A stretch of DNA of 47,136 nucleotides, taken from Chloroflexota bacterium (lineage in GTDB: Bacteria > Chloroflexota > Dehalococcoidia > JACPPY01). Positions 10,230 through 18,248 of this stretch are shown in pieces; positions within the stretch are counted from its first letter, which is position 1; the number at the start of each line of letters is the position of its first letter. The notes beneath the pieces are model-generated. The model saw only the letters and a list, made by a program, of their open reading frames with translations. It was not told where the DNA came from and searched no databases. The stretch is from assembly GCA_016190755.1 (NCBI GenBank), contig JACPPY010000001.1, positions 1 through 47,136 on the forward strand, written 5' to 3'. Both the position numbers and the translations under genes were made by a program.

Positions 10230-11276
10230 TTATTCCTCCCTGCTTTCGTTAGTTGTCTTCTCGGACGTTTCGTTCTCCGGAACTTCGTAGCCAACTGACC
10301 TCAGAAGATCGGGCGGGATACTGGCGACAGCAGTTGGCTCAAGCGCCAAATTCTCCTTCCACTTCTGTCGCCAATCTGTCTTGCTCCATTCCTTCAACTG
10401 CCGGGCGATTGTCTTCCGATCCTCAATAGGCAGGTCATTCCATTTTGGTGCCTTCCCCAGATACTGCAGGCAAATAGCGTATATCCACTCGGATTCTTCG
10501 GATAGCCCCTCTTCTTGTTGCTGTGCCTGTACCTGTTGCAGCCATGGGCCGTCTTGCCAGTCGAATGTCTGCAGCCCGACAGCCACTTCAGCCGAAAAGC
10601 TAGGCACGTTCATAAAAGTTGGCTTATCAGGTTCTTCTGCCCGACGTACCAATTCCTCTGGCGATATGTCAGATTGAGACGGAACAGCGCGTATGGATTG
10701 CGCCACTTGCCCTTGCCAAAAACCTAAGGCTTGCGCAGCATCAAGATCAGCGGTGCTCACCGGTGCCGCTGGTCCTTCTAAGATGCCTGTGATGTATTCT
10801 CGGGTCGCATACCTCCAACCCCAATACAACATGTATTGGATGCGGTTCGGACTCTTAATATGTGCGAACATTGGTCGTAACCGGGCTATCCACTGGGCCT
10901 GGCGCACTGTGAGAGGTCGACCGAGAGCCAATGAGAGTTTCCACGCAGCGAACAGGTCAGGAACGGCATCAGCGGGAATTTCCGGGTGTTGGACAAGCGA
11001 GCCAAGTTCCCACGGCTTATCCACCTCGAACCCAGCCTCGACACGAGGCCATATCTCCGCTAGCCACCCCTCAACAGTTCTTTGGGCAGGAATGAATACA
11101 GATTGGATGGGAATGCGTTTCTCCTTGACCTCTTCAGTGACCCTTTGCTTAAACATGCGATAGAACTGTGACCCAGTAGGCTTTGGCTTATGGTCTCGCC
11201 ACAGTTTTTCACATATCGTCGCGGCTGTTGTCCTCAGAGGGTTTGGCTTTCTGTCCCTCCTTGTCCTATTCCCCAC
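10230..11276 (-). CDS. Hypothetical protein, 348 aa, directly upstream of and co-oriented with the integrase
   Basis: Long ORF, 2-nt gap to the integrase; no family recognised. Confidence 0.75.
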   Translation of the reverse strand: MGNRTRRDRKPNPLRTTAATICEKLWRDHKPKPTGSQFYRMFKQRVTEEVKEKRIPIQSVFIPAQRTVEGWLAEIWPRVEAGFEVDKPWELGSLVQHPEIPADAVPDLFAAWKLSLALGRPLTVRQAQWIARLRPMFAHIKSPNRIQYMLYWGWRYATREYITGILEGPAAPVSTADLDAAQALGFWQGQVAQSIRAVPSQSDISPEELVRRAEEPDKPTFMNVPSFSAEVAVGLQTFDWQDGPWLQQVQAQQQEEGLSEESEWIYAICLQYLGKAPKWNDLPIEDRKTIARQLKEWSKTDWRQKWKENLALEPTAVASIPPDLLRSVGYEVPENETSEKTTNESREE

Positions 11277-11450
11277 TGGTGACTCCTTTCAGTTCGCTAT
11301 GGCATAAGTCGCATAGTTGCATAGCTATACATTGCGCTGCAGCACAGATTTAATTGTCTTGCGGAACACATATACGTTAACATGGGAGCCATGGTAACAC
11401 GCGGACGGCACCAAGTCAATACACAAAGGTCAAAGGGGGAATGCCACAAA
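11277..11450. promoter_or_regulatory. Divergent control region between the leftward int module and the rightward replication module
   Basis: Only divergent intergenic region in the element; contains 'gcatagttgcatagctatac' and palindromic 'gctgcagc'. Confidence 0.55.
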
Positions 11451-11699
11451 ATGGACGGAAATCGGATTCGTGAGCTCAGGACAAAGAGGGGATGGAACCA
11501 ACGGATGCTTGCCGAAAGGGCTCACACGCCGCAGGCTTGGATTTCGGCTCTCGAACTCGGAAAAGTGAAACCCTGGGGGGCAGTGGTCAAAAGGCTGTCC
11601 AAGGCGCTCAGGGTAAAGGCTGAGGAGTTGTTCCCGGATCGAATGGAGGCAATTGATGAACGAGCAGAATCCAGAACGATTGACATTGACTGTCGCTGA
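11451..11699 (+). CDS. XRE/Cro-CI family HTH regulator
   Basis: 'NRIRELRTKRGWNQRMLAERAHTPQAWISALELGKVKPWGAVVKRLSKALRVKAEELF'; start at internal ATG preceded by aaaggggga. Confidence 0.85.
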   Translation: MDGNRIRELRTKRGWNQRMLAERAHTPQAWISALELGKVKPWGAVVKRLSKALRVKAEELFPDRMEAIDERAESRTIDIDCR

Positions 11700-11859
11700 G
11701 GTCCAGAAAGCTTTGGGCCTCTCCAAAAGCACCGTCCTTAACATGATCCACGAGGGCCGAATACGGAGCGTGCGTGCGGGATCAAAGCGACTTTTGATTC
11801 CAAAGTCTGCCCTTGCTGAATTTTTGGGCGGCACAGCAAAGCCAGCGGGGGTAGCGTAA
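11653..11859 (+). CDS. Excisionase/MerR-like HTH DNA-binding protein
   Basis: 'LTVAEVQKALGLSKSTVLNMIHEGRIRSVRAGSKRLLIPKSALAEFL' excisionase-family HTH. Confidence 0.82.
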   Translation: MMNEQNPERLTLTVAEVQKALGLSKSTVLNMIHEGRIRSVRAGSKRLLIPKSALAEFLGGTAKPAGVA

Positions 11860-12507
11860 TTGGGAAACGGGACATGTGACTGCTGCGGCCAAGTACACCC
11901 CAGCGAGGAAGTTGATATCTTCTGCATGCCTTCCCTACCTACAGATATCCGGCGCACACCTGATATCGACCTCACAGGCGAGTTTGACTATCTGCTGCGA
12001 GAAATGTGCGAACTAGGGGACGCACGAATCATGGAAGATGGCGGCGTAACGCTCTGGCGGCTGGGATGCCTGAAAGACGAATACGACAGGCGTATGAGGC
12101 TCTCGAAGTCGGGTGGGCCATCGGTAAAGACGTTGAATGTCTCCGAGGTAGCCAAGGATATTAAGGCACGTATGTCCGGAGATCGATTCATAAGCCTGGT
12201 CGAAAGCGCGACAGATGCCGTAGTGCTGAAGAAGGGCACCCGATACTGGGGCACATGCCCGGCACACACAGATAAGCACCCTTCCCTATGTGTTTTTCCT
12301 GACAAATGCCGCTGTCATTGCTTTCAGTGTCATAGTCGCTGGGACGTGTTCGACATGGTTATGTGCTTCCCGCCTCATATCTCCAGCTTCACCGAAGCGG
12401 TGCAATATGTGGGCTCGTTGGCCGGCATCGATATTACCGTCCAGCGAATGCAGCTGGTACGCAGCAACCTAGAACTAGCAAAAGGGGTGACGCTTGTCAG
12501 AAGTTAA
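11860..12507 (+). CDS. CHC2-type zinc-finger DNA primase-like protein
   Basis: 'GTRYWGTCPAHTDKHPSLCVFPDKCRCHCFQCHSRWDVFDMV' zinc-ribbon of DnaG-type primases; TTG start. Confidence 0.78.
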   Translation: MGNGTCDCCGQVHPSEEVDIFCMPSLPTDIRRTPDIDLTGEFDYLLREMCELGDARIMEDGGVTLWRLGCLKDEYDRRMRLSKSGGPSVKTLNVSEVAKDIKARMSGDRFISLVESATDAVVLKKGTRYWGTCPAHTDKHPSLCVFPDKCRCHCFQCHSRWDVFDMVMCFPPHISSFTEAVQYVGSLAGIDITVQRMQLVRSNLELAKGVTLVRS

Positions 12508-13825
12508 GCTTGATCTGGAAGCACTGGAGATAGGGCCGGAAGTCACAGCGGAACAAATCAGAGCAGCACTTCAAGAGAAGTTTGCTCGCAATGGCAACCA
12601 CAATGAGCAGACATGGCCCGAACCACTACAGCCGGAAGCACTGCATGGACTCGCCGGTGATGTAGTGCGGAGCATTGATCCGCATACAGAGGCAGACAAG
12701 GCAGCTATCCTGATGACGTTCCTGGTTTACTTCGGCAATGCAGTGGGAAGAGGCCCACATGGTGTAGCAGAGCAGGACAGGCACGGCTGCAACCTCTTCG
12801 TCAATCTTGTGGGAGAGACTTCGAAGGGACGCAAGGGCTCAAGCCAAGGGCATATCCGTGAGTTGTTCGCAAGGGTTGATCCTACCTGGACGGACAATAA
12901 TGTACTCTCGGGGCTATCCAGTGGCGAGGGCTTGATTGCGGCAGTGCGGGACCGCGTGACGCGGGTGAAGGATGGCGAAGAGGAAGTAATCGACCCGGGC
13001 GTTTCAGATAAACGACTGCTCGTGGCTGAGTCCGAATTCGCCGGAGCTCTCAAGGTAATGAGCAGAGAGGGCAATACCCTTAGCGCCATCTTACGCCAAG
13101 CCTTCGACAGTGGAACGCTTCGAATCCTCACCAAGAACTCGCCAGCAAAGGCCACAGGCGCCCACATCTCGATATTGGGCCACGTGACCAAGACCGAACT
13201 GCTTCGATATCTCAATGACACAGAGTACGCGAATGGTTTTGCCAACCGCTTCCTGTGGGTGTGCGTCAAGCGAAGCAAAGTCTTACCCGAGGGCGGCGGC
13301 ATTGTGGATCACTCGAACCTGATCCCGCGTCTGAGGGAAGCATTGGAAAAGGCCCGAAGACTGGACGTTATCAGGCGTAACGAGGAAGCTAGGGAAATAT
13401 GGGCAGCGGTCTATCCTTCACTATCTGACGGTAAGCCGGGACTATTTGGAGCAGTGACAGCCAGGGCGGAAGCGCTGGTGCTGCGATTGTCTGTGCTGTA
13501 TGCCGCGCTGGACGGAAGCCCAGAGATCAAGGGCGAGCACCTGAGGGCAGCTCTGGCAGCTTGGGAATACTCCGAGCAATCAGCGGCCTATATCTTCGGC
13601 GGCACGATCGGAGACCCCATATCAGACAAGGCTCTTGCGCTATTGCGAGGCAGTGAAGGCAAGGTGGCCAAAGGCGACCTGTTCAAACTGTTCAAAGGGC
13701 ATGTGGCGGCTGAGCGATTGGACCAGGCTCTAAGGATACTCAAAGAGCGCGGTCTTGTTGACTACCAGACGGTCGATACTGGCGGACGACCGGGCGAGTA
13801 CTGGGAGGCAGTCCATGGGACTTAA
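12494..13825 (+). CDS. DUF3987-like replication protein / putative helicase
   Basis: 'NLFVNLVGETSKGRKGSSQGHIRELF' P-loop-like segment, winged-helix-like C terminus; overlaps the primase ORF. Confidence 0.7.
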   Translation: MSEVKLDLEALEIGPEVTAEQIRAALQEKFARNGNHNEQTWPEPLQPEALHGLAGDVVRSIDPHTEADKAAILMTFLVYFGNAVGRGPHGVAEQDRHGCNLFVNLVGETSKGRKGSSQGHIRELFARVDPTWTDNNVLSGLSSGEGLIAAVRDRVTRVKDGEEEVIDPGVSDKRLLVAESEFAGALKVMSREGNTLSAILRQAFDSGTLRILTKNSPAKATGAHISILGHVTKTELLRYLNDTEYANGFANRFLWVCVKRSKVLPEGGGIVDHSNLIPRLREALEKARRLDVIRRNEEAREIWAAVYPSLSDGKPGLFGAVTARAEALVLRLSVLYAALDGSPEIKGEHLRAALAAWEYSEQSAAYIFGGTIGDPISDKALALLRGSEGKVAKGDLFKLFKGHVAAERLDQALRILKERGLVDYQTVDTGGRPGEYWEAVHGT

Positions 13826-13935
13826 TTCTCTTTATTCTCTTTATTCGCATCAGGAGGAAGCATGGGCCGATATCTAGACATTGCCAACAAGGTTACCAGT
13901 GAGAATGAGAATAAAGCGAGTAAAGCGAATAAAGG
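13825..13935. repeat. 9-bp periodic inverted iteron-like repeats (CTTTATTC x2 ... GAATAAAG/GAGTAAAG x3)
   Basis: ATTCTCTTT ATTCTCTTT ATTCGC at 13825-13848; GAATAAAGC GAGTAAAGC GAATAAAGG at 13909-13935. Confidence 0.8.
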
Positions 13936-14266
13936 TCAGGCATCTCCGCCCGTTGGTCACAGACTGAGGTATCCAAATCGGCCAACGGACAATACGGAGG
14001 CCCAGGAGATTGCCCACATGGTAGCCACTCAAGGCATTGTACTCCTGTGGAGCGAGACCATGGGCGACCTCATAGCCTTCTATCGCGATGAGGACAGCCA
14101 ATGCCTGATACCTCCGGGCTTTGTCCCTTATAGCAGTGATGAACTCAGGGAACTATTTGGCGGCGACGGCAAGGAATTGTCTATTGAACACATAAGGCTG
14201 GTACATGCGGCCAAGAAAGCAGCTGGGGGTGAAGTGATAACACAGAAAGGATCGTTACATGACTAG
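13862..14266 (+). CDS. Hypothetical protein
   Basis: ORF with aggagg RBS upstream; no family recognised. Confidence 0.65.
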   Translation: MGRYLDIANKVTSENENKASKANKGQASPPVGHRLRYPNRPTDNTEAQEIAHMVATQGIVLLWSETMGDLIAFYRDEDSQCLIPPGFVPYSSDELRELFGGDGKELSIEHIRLVHAAKKAAGGEVITQKGSLHD

Positions 14267-14552
14267 CTCATCGTTGACTTTCGAGCAGCTTTGCCAACTG
14301 GAACCCGGCCTTAAGACACTGTACGACGAAGTTAAGGCAATATCCCGCAAGGGCAATCCGAAGTTCTGCCCAAACTCGGTTTGGTATGGCTACGGCAATT
14401 GCGAGGCTGGGTTCAAATACCGCATGAGTCGCCTAGTTGGGCTTCACAGAAAGCCAGCGGATCCCGTCTTGAGTTCGAGCCGGGCATATGACGTCTGCTA
14501 TGCGGTGCTCTATGGCGCTTTGAAAGGTAACAGCCATGGTAACCACCAGTAA
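14259..14552 (+). CDS. Hypothetical protein
   Basis: ORF overlapping the preceding stop by 8 nt. Confidence 0.6.
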   Translation: MTSSSLTFEQLCQLEPGLKTLYDEVKAISRKGNPKFCPNSVWYGYGNCEAGFKYRMSRLVGLHRKPADPVLSSSRAYDVCYAVLYGALKGNSHGNHQ

Positions 14553-14755
14553 CAAGCCTTCACGTACTATGCAGGGCTGTCCTGGATGCATGGCTGGTGC
14601 TCCGGTTCAATATGACGCCTATTCTTAAACATAAGAAAATCGGGTAGGTGAGGTTAGGTTGTTTCGATACCTGCTGCAAACTCAAAGGGAGTTGGATAGG
14701 GTTTGAGAAATACCAAATGGAATTTTTGGGTCGTATCTAAAATAAGGATTTTTAG

Positions 14756-15067
14756 ATGGCGCACACTCAAGAAACAATCGTTAGCTTCATTGACGGTGAG
14801 GATTCAGCCAACATCTTCACGTGCTCCCGCCGCTGGCAGAGGCACTTGGCCAAGCTCGGGATTAACCCGAACCAGGGCAAGGGCGGGCACGACTACGTCG
14901 TGCCCAAGAGTTGGATAAAACTTCCGGGCCCACCGGCGAGACGATCCCAGACCCAGCGCGACGCCGCCCGGCGGAACGCTCAGGCGTTGCACAAAACAGG
15001 CCATCTTGCCGTATTGAACATGGCAGCCACTCAGGGTTCAGGGACGGAGATTCCTGCCGATGCCTAA
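14756..15067 (+). CDS. Hypothetical small protein upstream of the terS-like ORF
   Basis: ORF overlapping the next start by 8 nt. Confidence 0.55.
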   Translation: MAHTQETIVSFIDGEDSANIFTCSRRWQRHLAKLGINPNQGKGGHDYVVPKSWIKLPGPPARRSQTQRDAARRNAQALHKTGHLAVLNMAATQGSGTEIPADA

Positions 15068-15440
15068 TCCTTCACGCCGAAGAGGCAACCCCCGCTGGAA
15101 CAATGGCTTGTCTCCGAACCCCAATGGCAGACCACGTGGTCAGACCACCTTTGAAGCCTTTTGCCAAAACCCTCAACGCTTTGTGCTTCGCCATCCCGGC
15201 CTCAGATGGGCGCGCTTCGCTCTTGGACTTTTGGAGCCACCTTATACCGGGGCAGCGGCGGCCAGGCGCGCAGGGTATAGTCCGAAGTCGGCCAGGTTCA
15301 TCGCTTCTCGATTACGGAGAAGGCCGATTGTCAGGGCTATGATTAGGGAGTTCAGGGAGATTACCAGCTCACGGATAGCATACGAGGAGTACAAAGCTTT
15401 TGGCTTTTTCAGGGGCAGACCGCCCAGCCAATGGCCATAG
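15060..15440 (+). CDS. Terminase small subunit-like protein
   Basis: 'NPNGRPRGQTTFEAF' plus 'GAAAARRAGYSPKSARFIASRLRRRPIVRAMIREF', resembling the terminase_2/TerS helix-turn-helix. Confidence 0.62.
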   Translation: MPNPSRRRGNPRWNNGLSPNPNGRPRGQTTFEAFCQNPQRFVLRHPGLRWARFALGLLEPPYTGAAAARRAGYSPKSARFIASRLRRRPIVRAMIREFREITSSRIAYEEYKAFGFFRGRPPSQWP

Positions 15441-15455
15441 AAGATATTAGATAAA

Positions 15456-15592
15456 AGTCAACGTTCCTGCTTGACTGGTAGTGTATGAGTTTGAACAGAA
15501 TGCTGAAAATCACTTCCGTAAGTAAAAGTCTCAGAATTATGTCCACTGCCCCTTGACGTCATATGCCGCAGGCCAATAAAGTCAACTTGACT
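15456..15592. promoter_or_regulatory. Two AGTCAA...TTGACT inverted repeats upstream of the Panacea pair
   Basis: AGTCAA-N9-TTGACT at 15456-15476; AGTCAA-C-TTGACT at 15580-15592. Confidence 0.55.
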
Positions 15593-15657
15593 GGTGCGAA
15601 CGCGGTGTGTGGTGATGTAGTGATTCAGGTGGATAGTTAGTAGTTTTAGAGGGTCAT

Positions 15658-16086
15658 ATGTTAACTGCGAGTGATGTTGCCCGCTATTTTCTTGCAAGCC
15701 AAGATGATGATTGTGGCGAACTGATCACTAATCTTAAGCTACAGAAGCTTTGCTACTATGCTCAGGGATTCAGTTTGGCTATTCGCAACGAGCCGCTGTT
15801 TGCCGACAGGATAGAGGCATGGAAGCATGGTCCTGTTATTCCTTCGTTGTGGCAGGAATATCGGGATTACGAATATAGACCTATAGATGTTCCGGAGGAT
15901 GTCGACTTCGACTTATACAACCAAGACACGAAAGACCTTTTGGATGAAGTCTATAACGTGTACGGTCAGTTCTCCGCCTGGAAGCTTCGCGATATGAGCC
16001 ACGAGGAACCGCCTTGGCGAGAAGCCAACGGTGGGGAGATTTCTATCGAGTCTATGAAGAAGTACTTCAAGACTCTCTTGAACTAG
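15658..16086 (+). CDS. Panacea/DUF4065 domain protein (putative antitoxin)
   Basis: 'ITNLKLQKLCYYAQGFSLAIRNEPLFADRIEAWKHGPVIPSLWQEYRDY', 'SAWKLRDMSHEEPPW'. Confidence 0.9.
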   Translation: MLTASDVARYFLASQDDDCGELITNLKLQKLCYYAQGFSLAIRNEPLFADRIEAWKHGPVIPSLWQEYRDYEYRPIDVPEDVDFDLYNQDTKDLLDEVYNVYGQFSAWKLRDMSHEEPPWREANGGEISIESMKKYFKTLLN

Positions 16087-16092
16087 CTAGCC

Positions 16093-16506
16093 GTGTCTCA
16101 TAACCGACTAAGACGACCTGAGCCTAACAAATCAACCAGACTCAGTACTCCACCAACAACACCGGACTTTGATCAGATGCCACCCTATTTCTCCCTACAT
16201 CATATGGTAGATGGTTTTTGCGTTAACGATTGTGAGCCTGATGATCAAGCTGCTTTTGCTCGATCTCTACGCAAAAGAAGCCAGATGACATGGCAACAGA
16301 TCAGGCAAGACAAACGCCATGGATTAGGTACCGAGAAGATTGCCCGGTCCTCTATGAAAGTACCTATCCCATCCGACATTACTGACGACGTTCAACTCTT
16401 GGCCATGAGATTCAATGGTGCTAAGGCAATGGTTGGATACCGCGAGGACAACATCTCCCACATAATCATATTAGACCCGAAGTTCAGAGCTTACGACCAC
16501 GACTAG
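16093..16506 (+). CDS. Putative toxin partner of the Panacea protein
   Basis: 6-nt gap to the DUF4065 gene; 'YFSLHHMVDGFCVNDCEPDDQAAFARSLRKRSQMTWQQIRQDKRHGLGTEKI...ILDPKFRAYDHD' matches a remembered family that neighbours DUF4065 genes. Confidence 0.65.
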   Translation: MSHNRLRRPEPNKSTRLSTPPTTPDFDQMPPYFSLHHMVDGFCVNDCEPDDQAAFARSLRKRSQMTWQQIRQDKRHGLGTEKIARSSMKVPIPSDITDDVQLLAMRFNGAKAMVGYREDNISHIIILDPKFRAYDHD

Positions 16507-16522
16507 TCGCCTTTTTCATTTT

Positions 16523-16656
16523 TCATACCAACCCCACTATCTCTTCCACCTTCCAGATATGATTAGTCAACCCTGCCGCCATTGCTGGCGTCCTGTCGTA
16601 GTGGTTCCGCAGACTTTTGTGGGTCTTCACGCAGTTGTAGTACATAAAGAAGGGCC
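16523..16656 (-). pseudogene. C-terminal remnant of an IS/DDE transposase
   Basis: Minus-strand translation 'PFFMYYNCVKTHKSLRNHYDRTPAMAAGLTNHIWKVEEIVGLV*', typical transposase C terminus. Confidence 0.75.
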
Positions 16657-16679
16657 GGGGACTGTTACCCCCGGCCCTT
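16650..16679 (-). terminator. Terminator-like hairpin, 11-bp stem
   Basis: aagggccgggg-actgttac-ccccggccctt; on the minus strand followed by 'cttta'. Confidence 0.55.
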
Positions 16680-16702
16680 ATGGTTTACCTGTCGTGGCTC
16701 TT

Positions 16703-16789
16703 CTACTGGTCGAAGAACACCATAGCTTCAATTCTTTCCGGTTCGTTTGGTTCTCCGGGTTCTTCCGGAACGTGGTAGCATCCTACCAT
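16703..16789 (-). CDS. Putative 28-aa acidic micro-ORF
   Basis: MVGCYHVPEEPGEPNEPERIEAMVFFDQ*, followed by the hairpin at 16650-16679. Confidence 0.35.
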   Translation of the reverse strand: MVGCYHVPEEPGEPNEPERIEAMVFFDQ

Positions 16790-16836
16790 GTTAATTGTCG
16801 CCCTGTATAAAAAGGGCAAAAACAGCTTGCGGCGCC

Positions 16837-16845
16837 TGTTATAAT
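16837..16845 (+). promoter_or_regulatory. Extended -10 promoter (TGtTATAAT)
   Basis: 'cctgttataatgg' upstream of the 16929 CDS. Confidence 0.5.
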
Positions 16846-16928
16846 GGCCTCGACCTCGGCACTATCGGAAGCCTTGTCGCGTGGTAGGGGTCGCGCCCCA
16901 GATACGAGGGATATAGGAGCGAACTGCC

Positions 16929-18242
16929 ATGACTCTGCAAGAACAGAAGCACCTCAAGCACATTAGGAACATCTGTTATTGGATCTATATCGTCATGTTT
17001 GTGGCAGGACGAACGGCCATGATGCAACAGGATCGTGCCTTGGTAGCATGGGAGTGGTCTGTTGTTATCGGACTTACCGCGGTACAGGTTGCCATAGGGC
17101 TATATGGCAGCTATAACTGGATGAGGGCCAAGAGCCGCAATACTTGGCTCACATCCATCGGAATACTCGGCCCTATTGGTTGGCTTATCCTCATATTCTT
17201 CAAGGAAAAAACGGTGATCGTTGAAGTGCCTGACAAGAGTGGCCCCGCAATGCAGGTGCAGATGCGCAAGGCTACTCTTGTCTTCATGAGTCTCGCTCTG
17301 GGAGCAACCGTCTTTTACGGTGTTGCTATCACCGTGAATGCCTCGAATACAGCACAAACTCTTGCCGTGGCACAATCGGAATTGTCCGCCGCAAAGACAG
17401 AACTGAAATCTGTTCAAGGTGCTCATGCCTCTATGCAGGACGCCCTTTCTTCGGCTGAGCGGACACTTGCCTCAACACGGTCAGACTTTACGTCCGCGAG
17501 CCAAAGACTGTCGTCTACTCAGAATGAGTTGTTGGCTACCAAAAACAAATTGAATGACATGGACGCTAAACTCAAGCTCTACGAGGACACTATGGGTATT
17601 AGGATTTTTTCTGGCGTACAGCCTAGGGCTAGGGGTGCCGGACCAATTGAGCTCGTCAACAATCCCGTTGCCGTTGACCCGACTTGGCAGCAACTAGTTG
17701 CATTCCTGCGGGCGGACACTACAAACGCTAGAACATGGACGGAAGGCGTCTTCGTTTCAGGAGACTTTGCTGAGATGCTTCACAATAATGCCGAGGCGGC
17801 TGGAATCAGGGCCGCTCTAGCTGGTGTATATTTTGAGGGCAAGGTCATCGGCCACGGGTTCAACGCTTTCAAGACAGCGGACAGGGGATTGGTGTACGTA
17901 GAGCCGCAGTCGGACGCGATAGCATATGTGACTAAGGGGAAAGAGTATGGCACCGTGGGTTTGAGTCACGATCTCCGCTTTGATTACGGCTACTACGAAA
18001 GGGTGAAAGCTGACTGGAACTCTTATATCCAGCAATTGGAAGCATTCAACAGGGATGTTCAAGCATTCAACAGGGAAATCTCCGGGAAGGTCTACTACAT
18101 AGGGACTAGGGAGTGGTTCCGAGTCAAGGAGTGGAAGAGTGACCTGGCAGCAAAAGAAAAGGCGCTCGTTGACCTACGAGCACAACTCGAACAAGTCCGC
18201 GAACCGATGGGCATCGTCAAGACAATCGAGATATACTGGTGA
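16929..18242 (+). CDS. Membrane-anchored coiled-coil protein with C-terminal transglutaminase-like domain (Cys to Ser)
   Basis: Several N-terminal TM segments, long Ala/Ser/Leu coiled coil, then 'GVFVSGDFAEMLHNNAEAAGIRAALAGVYFEGKVIGHGFNAFKTADRGLVYVEP'. Confidence 0.65.
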   Translation: MTLQEQKHLKHIRNICYWIYIVMFVAGRTAMMQQDRALVAWEWSVVIGLTAVQVAIGLYGSYNWMRAKSRNTWLTSIGILGPIGWLILIFFKEKTVIVEVPDKSGPAMQVQMRKATLVFMSLALGATVFYGVAITVNASNTAQTLAVAQSELSAAKTELKSVQGAHASMQDALSSAERTLASTRSDFTSASQRLSSTQNELLATKNKLNDMDAKLKLYEDTMGIRIFSGVQPRARGAGPIELVNNPVAVDPTWQQLVAFLRADTTNARTWTEGVFVSGDFAEMLHNNAEAAGIRAALAGVYFEGKVIGHGFNAFKTADRGLVYVEPQSDAIAYVTKGKEYGTVGLSHDLRFDYGYYERVKADWNSYIQQLEAFNRDVQAFNREISGKVYYIGTREWFRVKEWKSDLAAKEKALVDLRAQLEQVREPMGIVKTIEIYW

Positions 18243-18248
18243 ATGTGA

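Noticed and set aside
14536-14628. 30-aa ORF MVTTSNKPSRTMQGCPGCMAGAPVQYDAYS with CxxC
   Set aside because: Overlaps the 3' end of the upstream ORF, no clear RBS, too short to support
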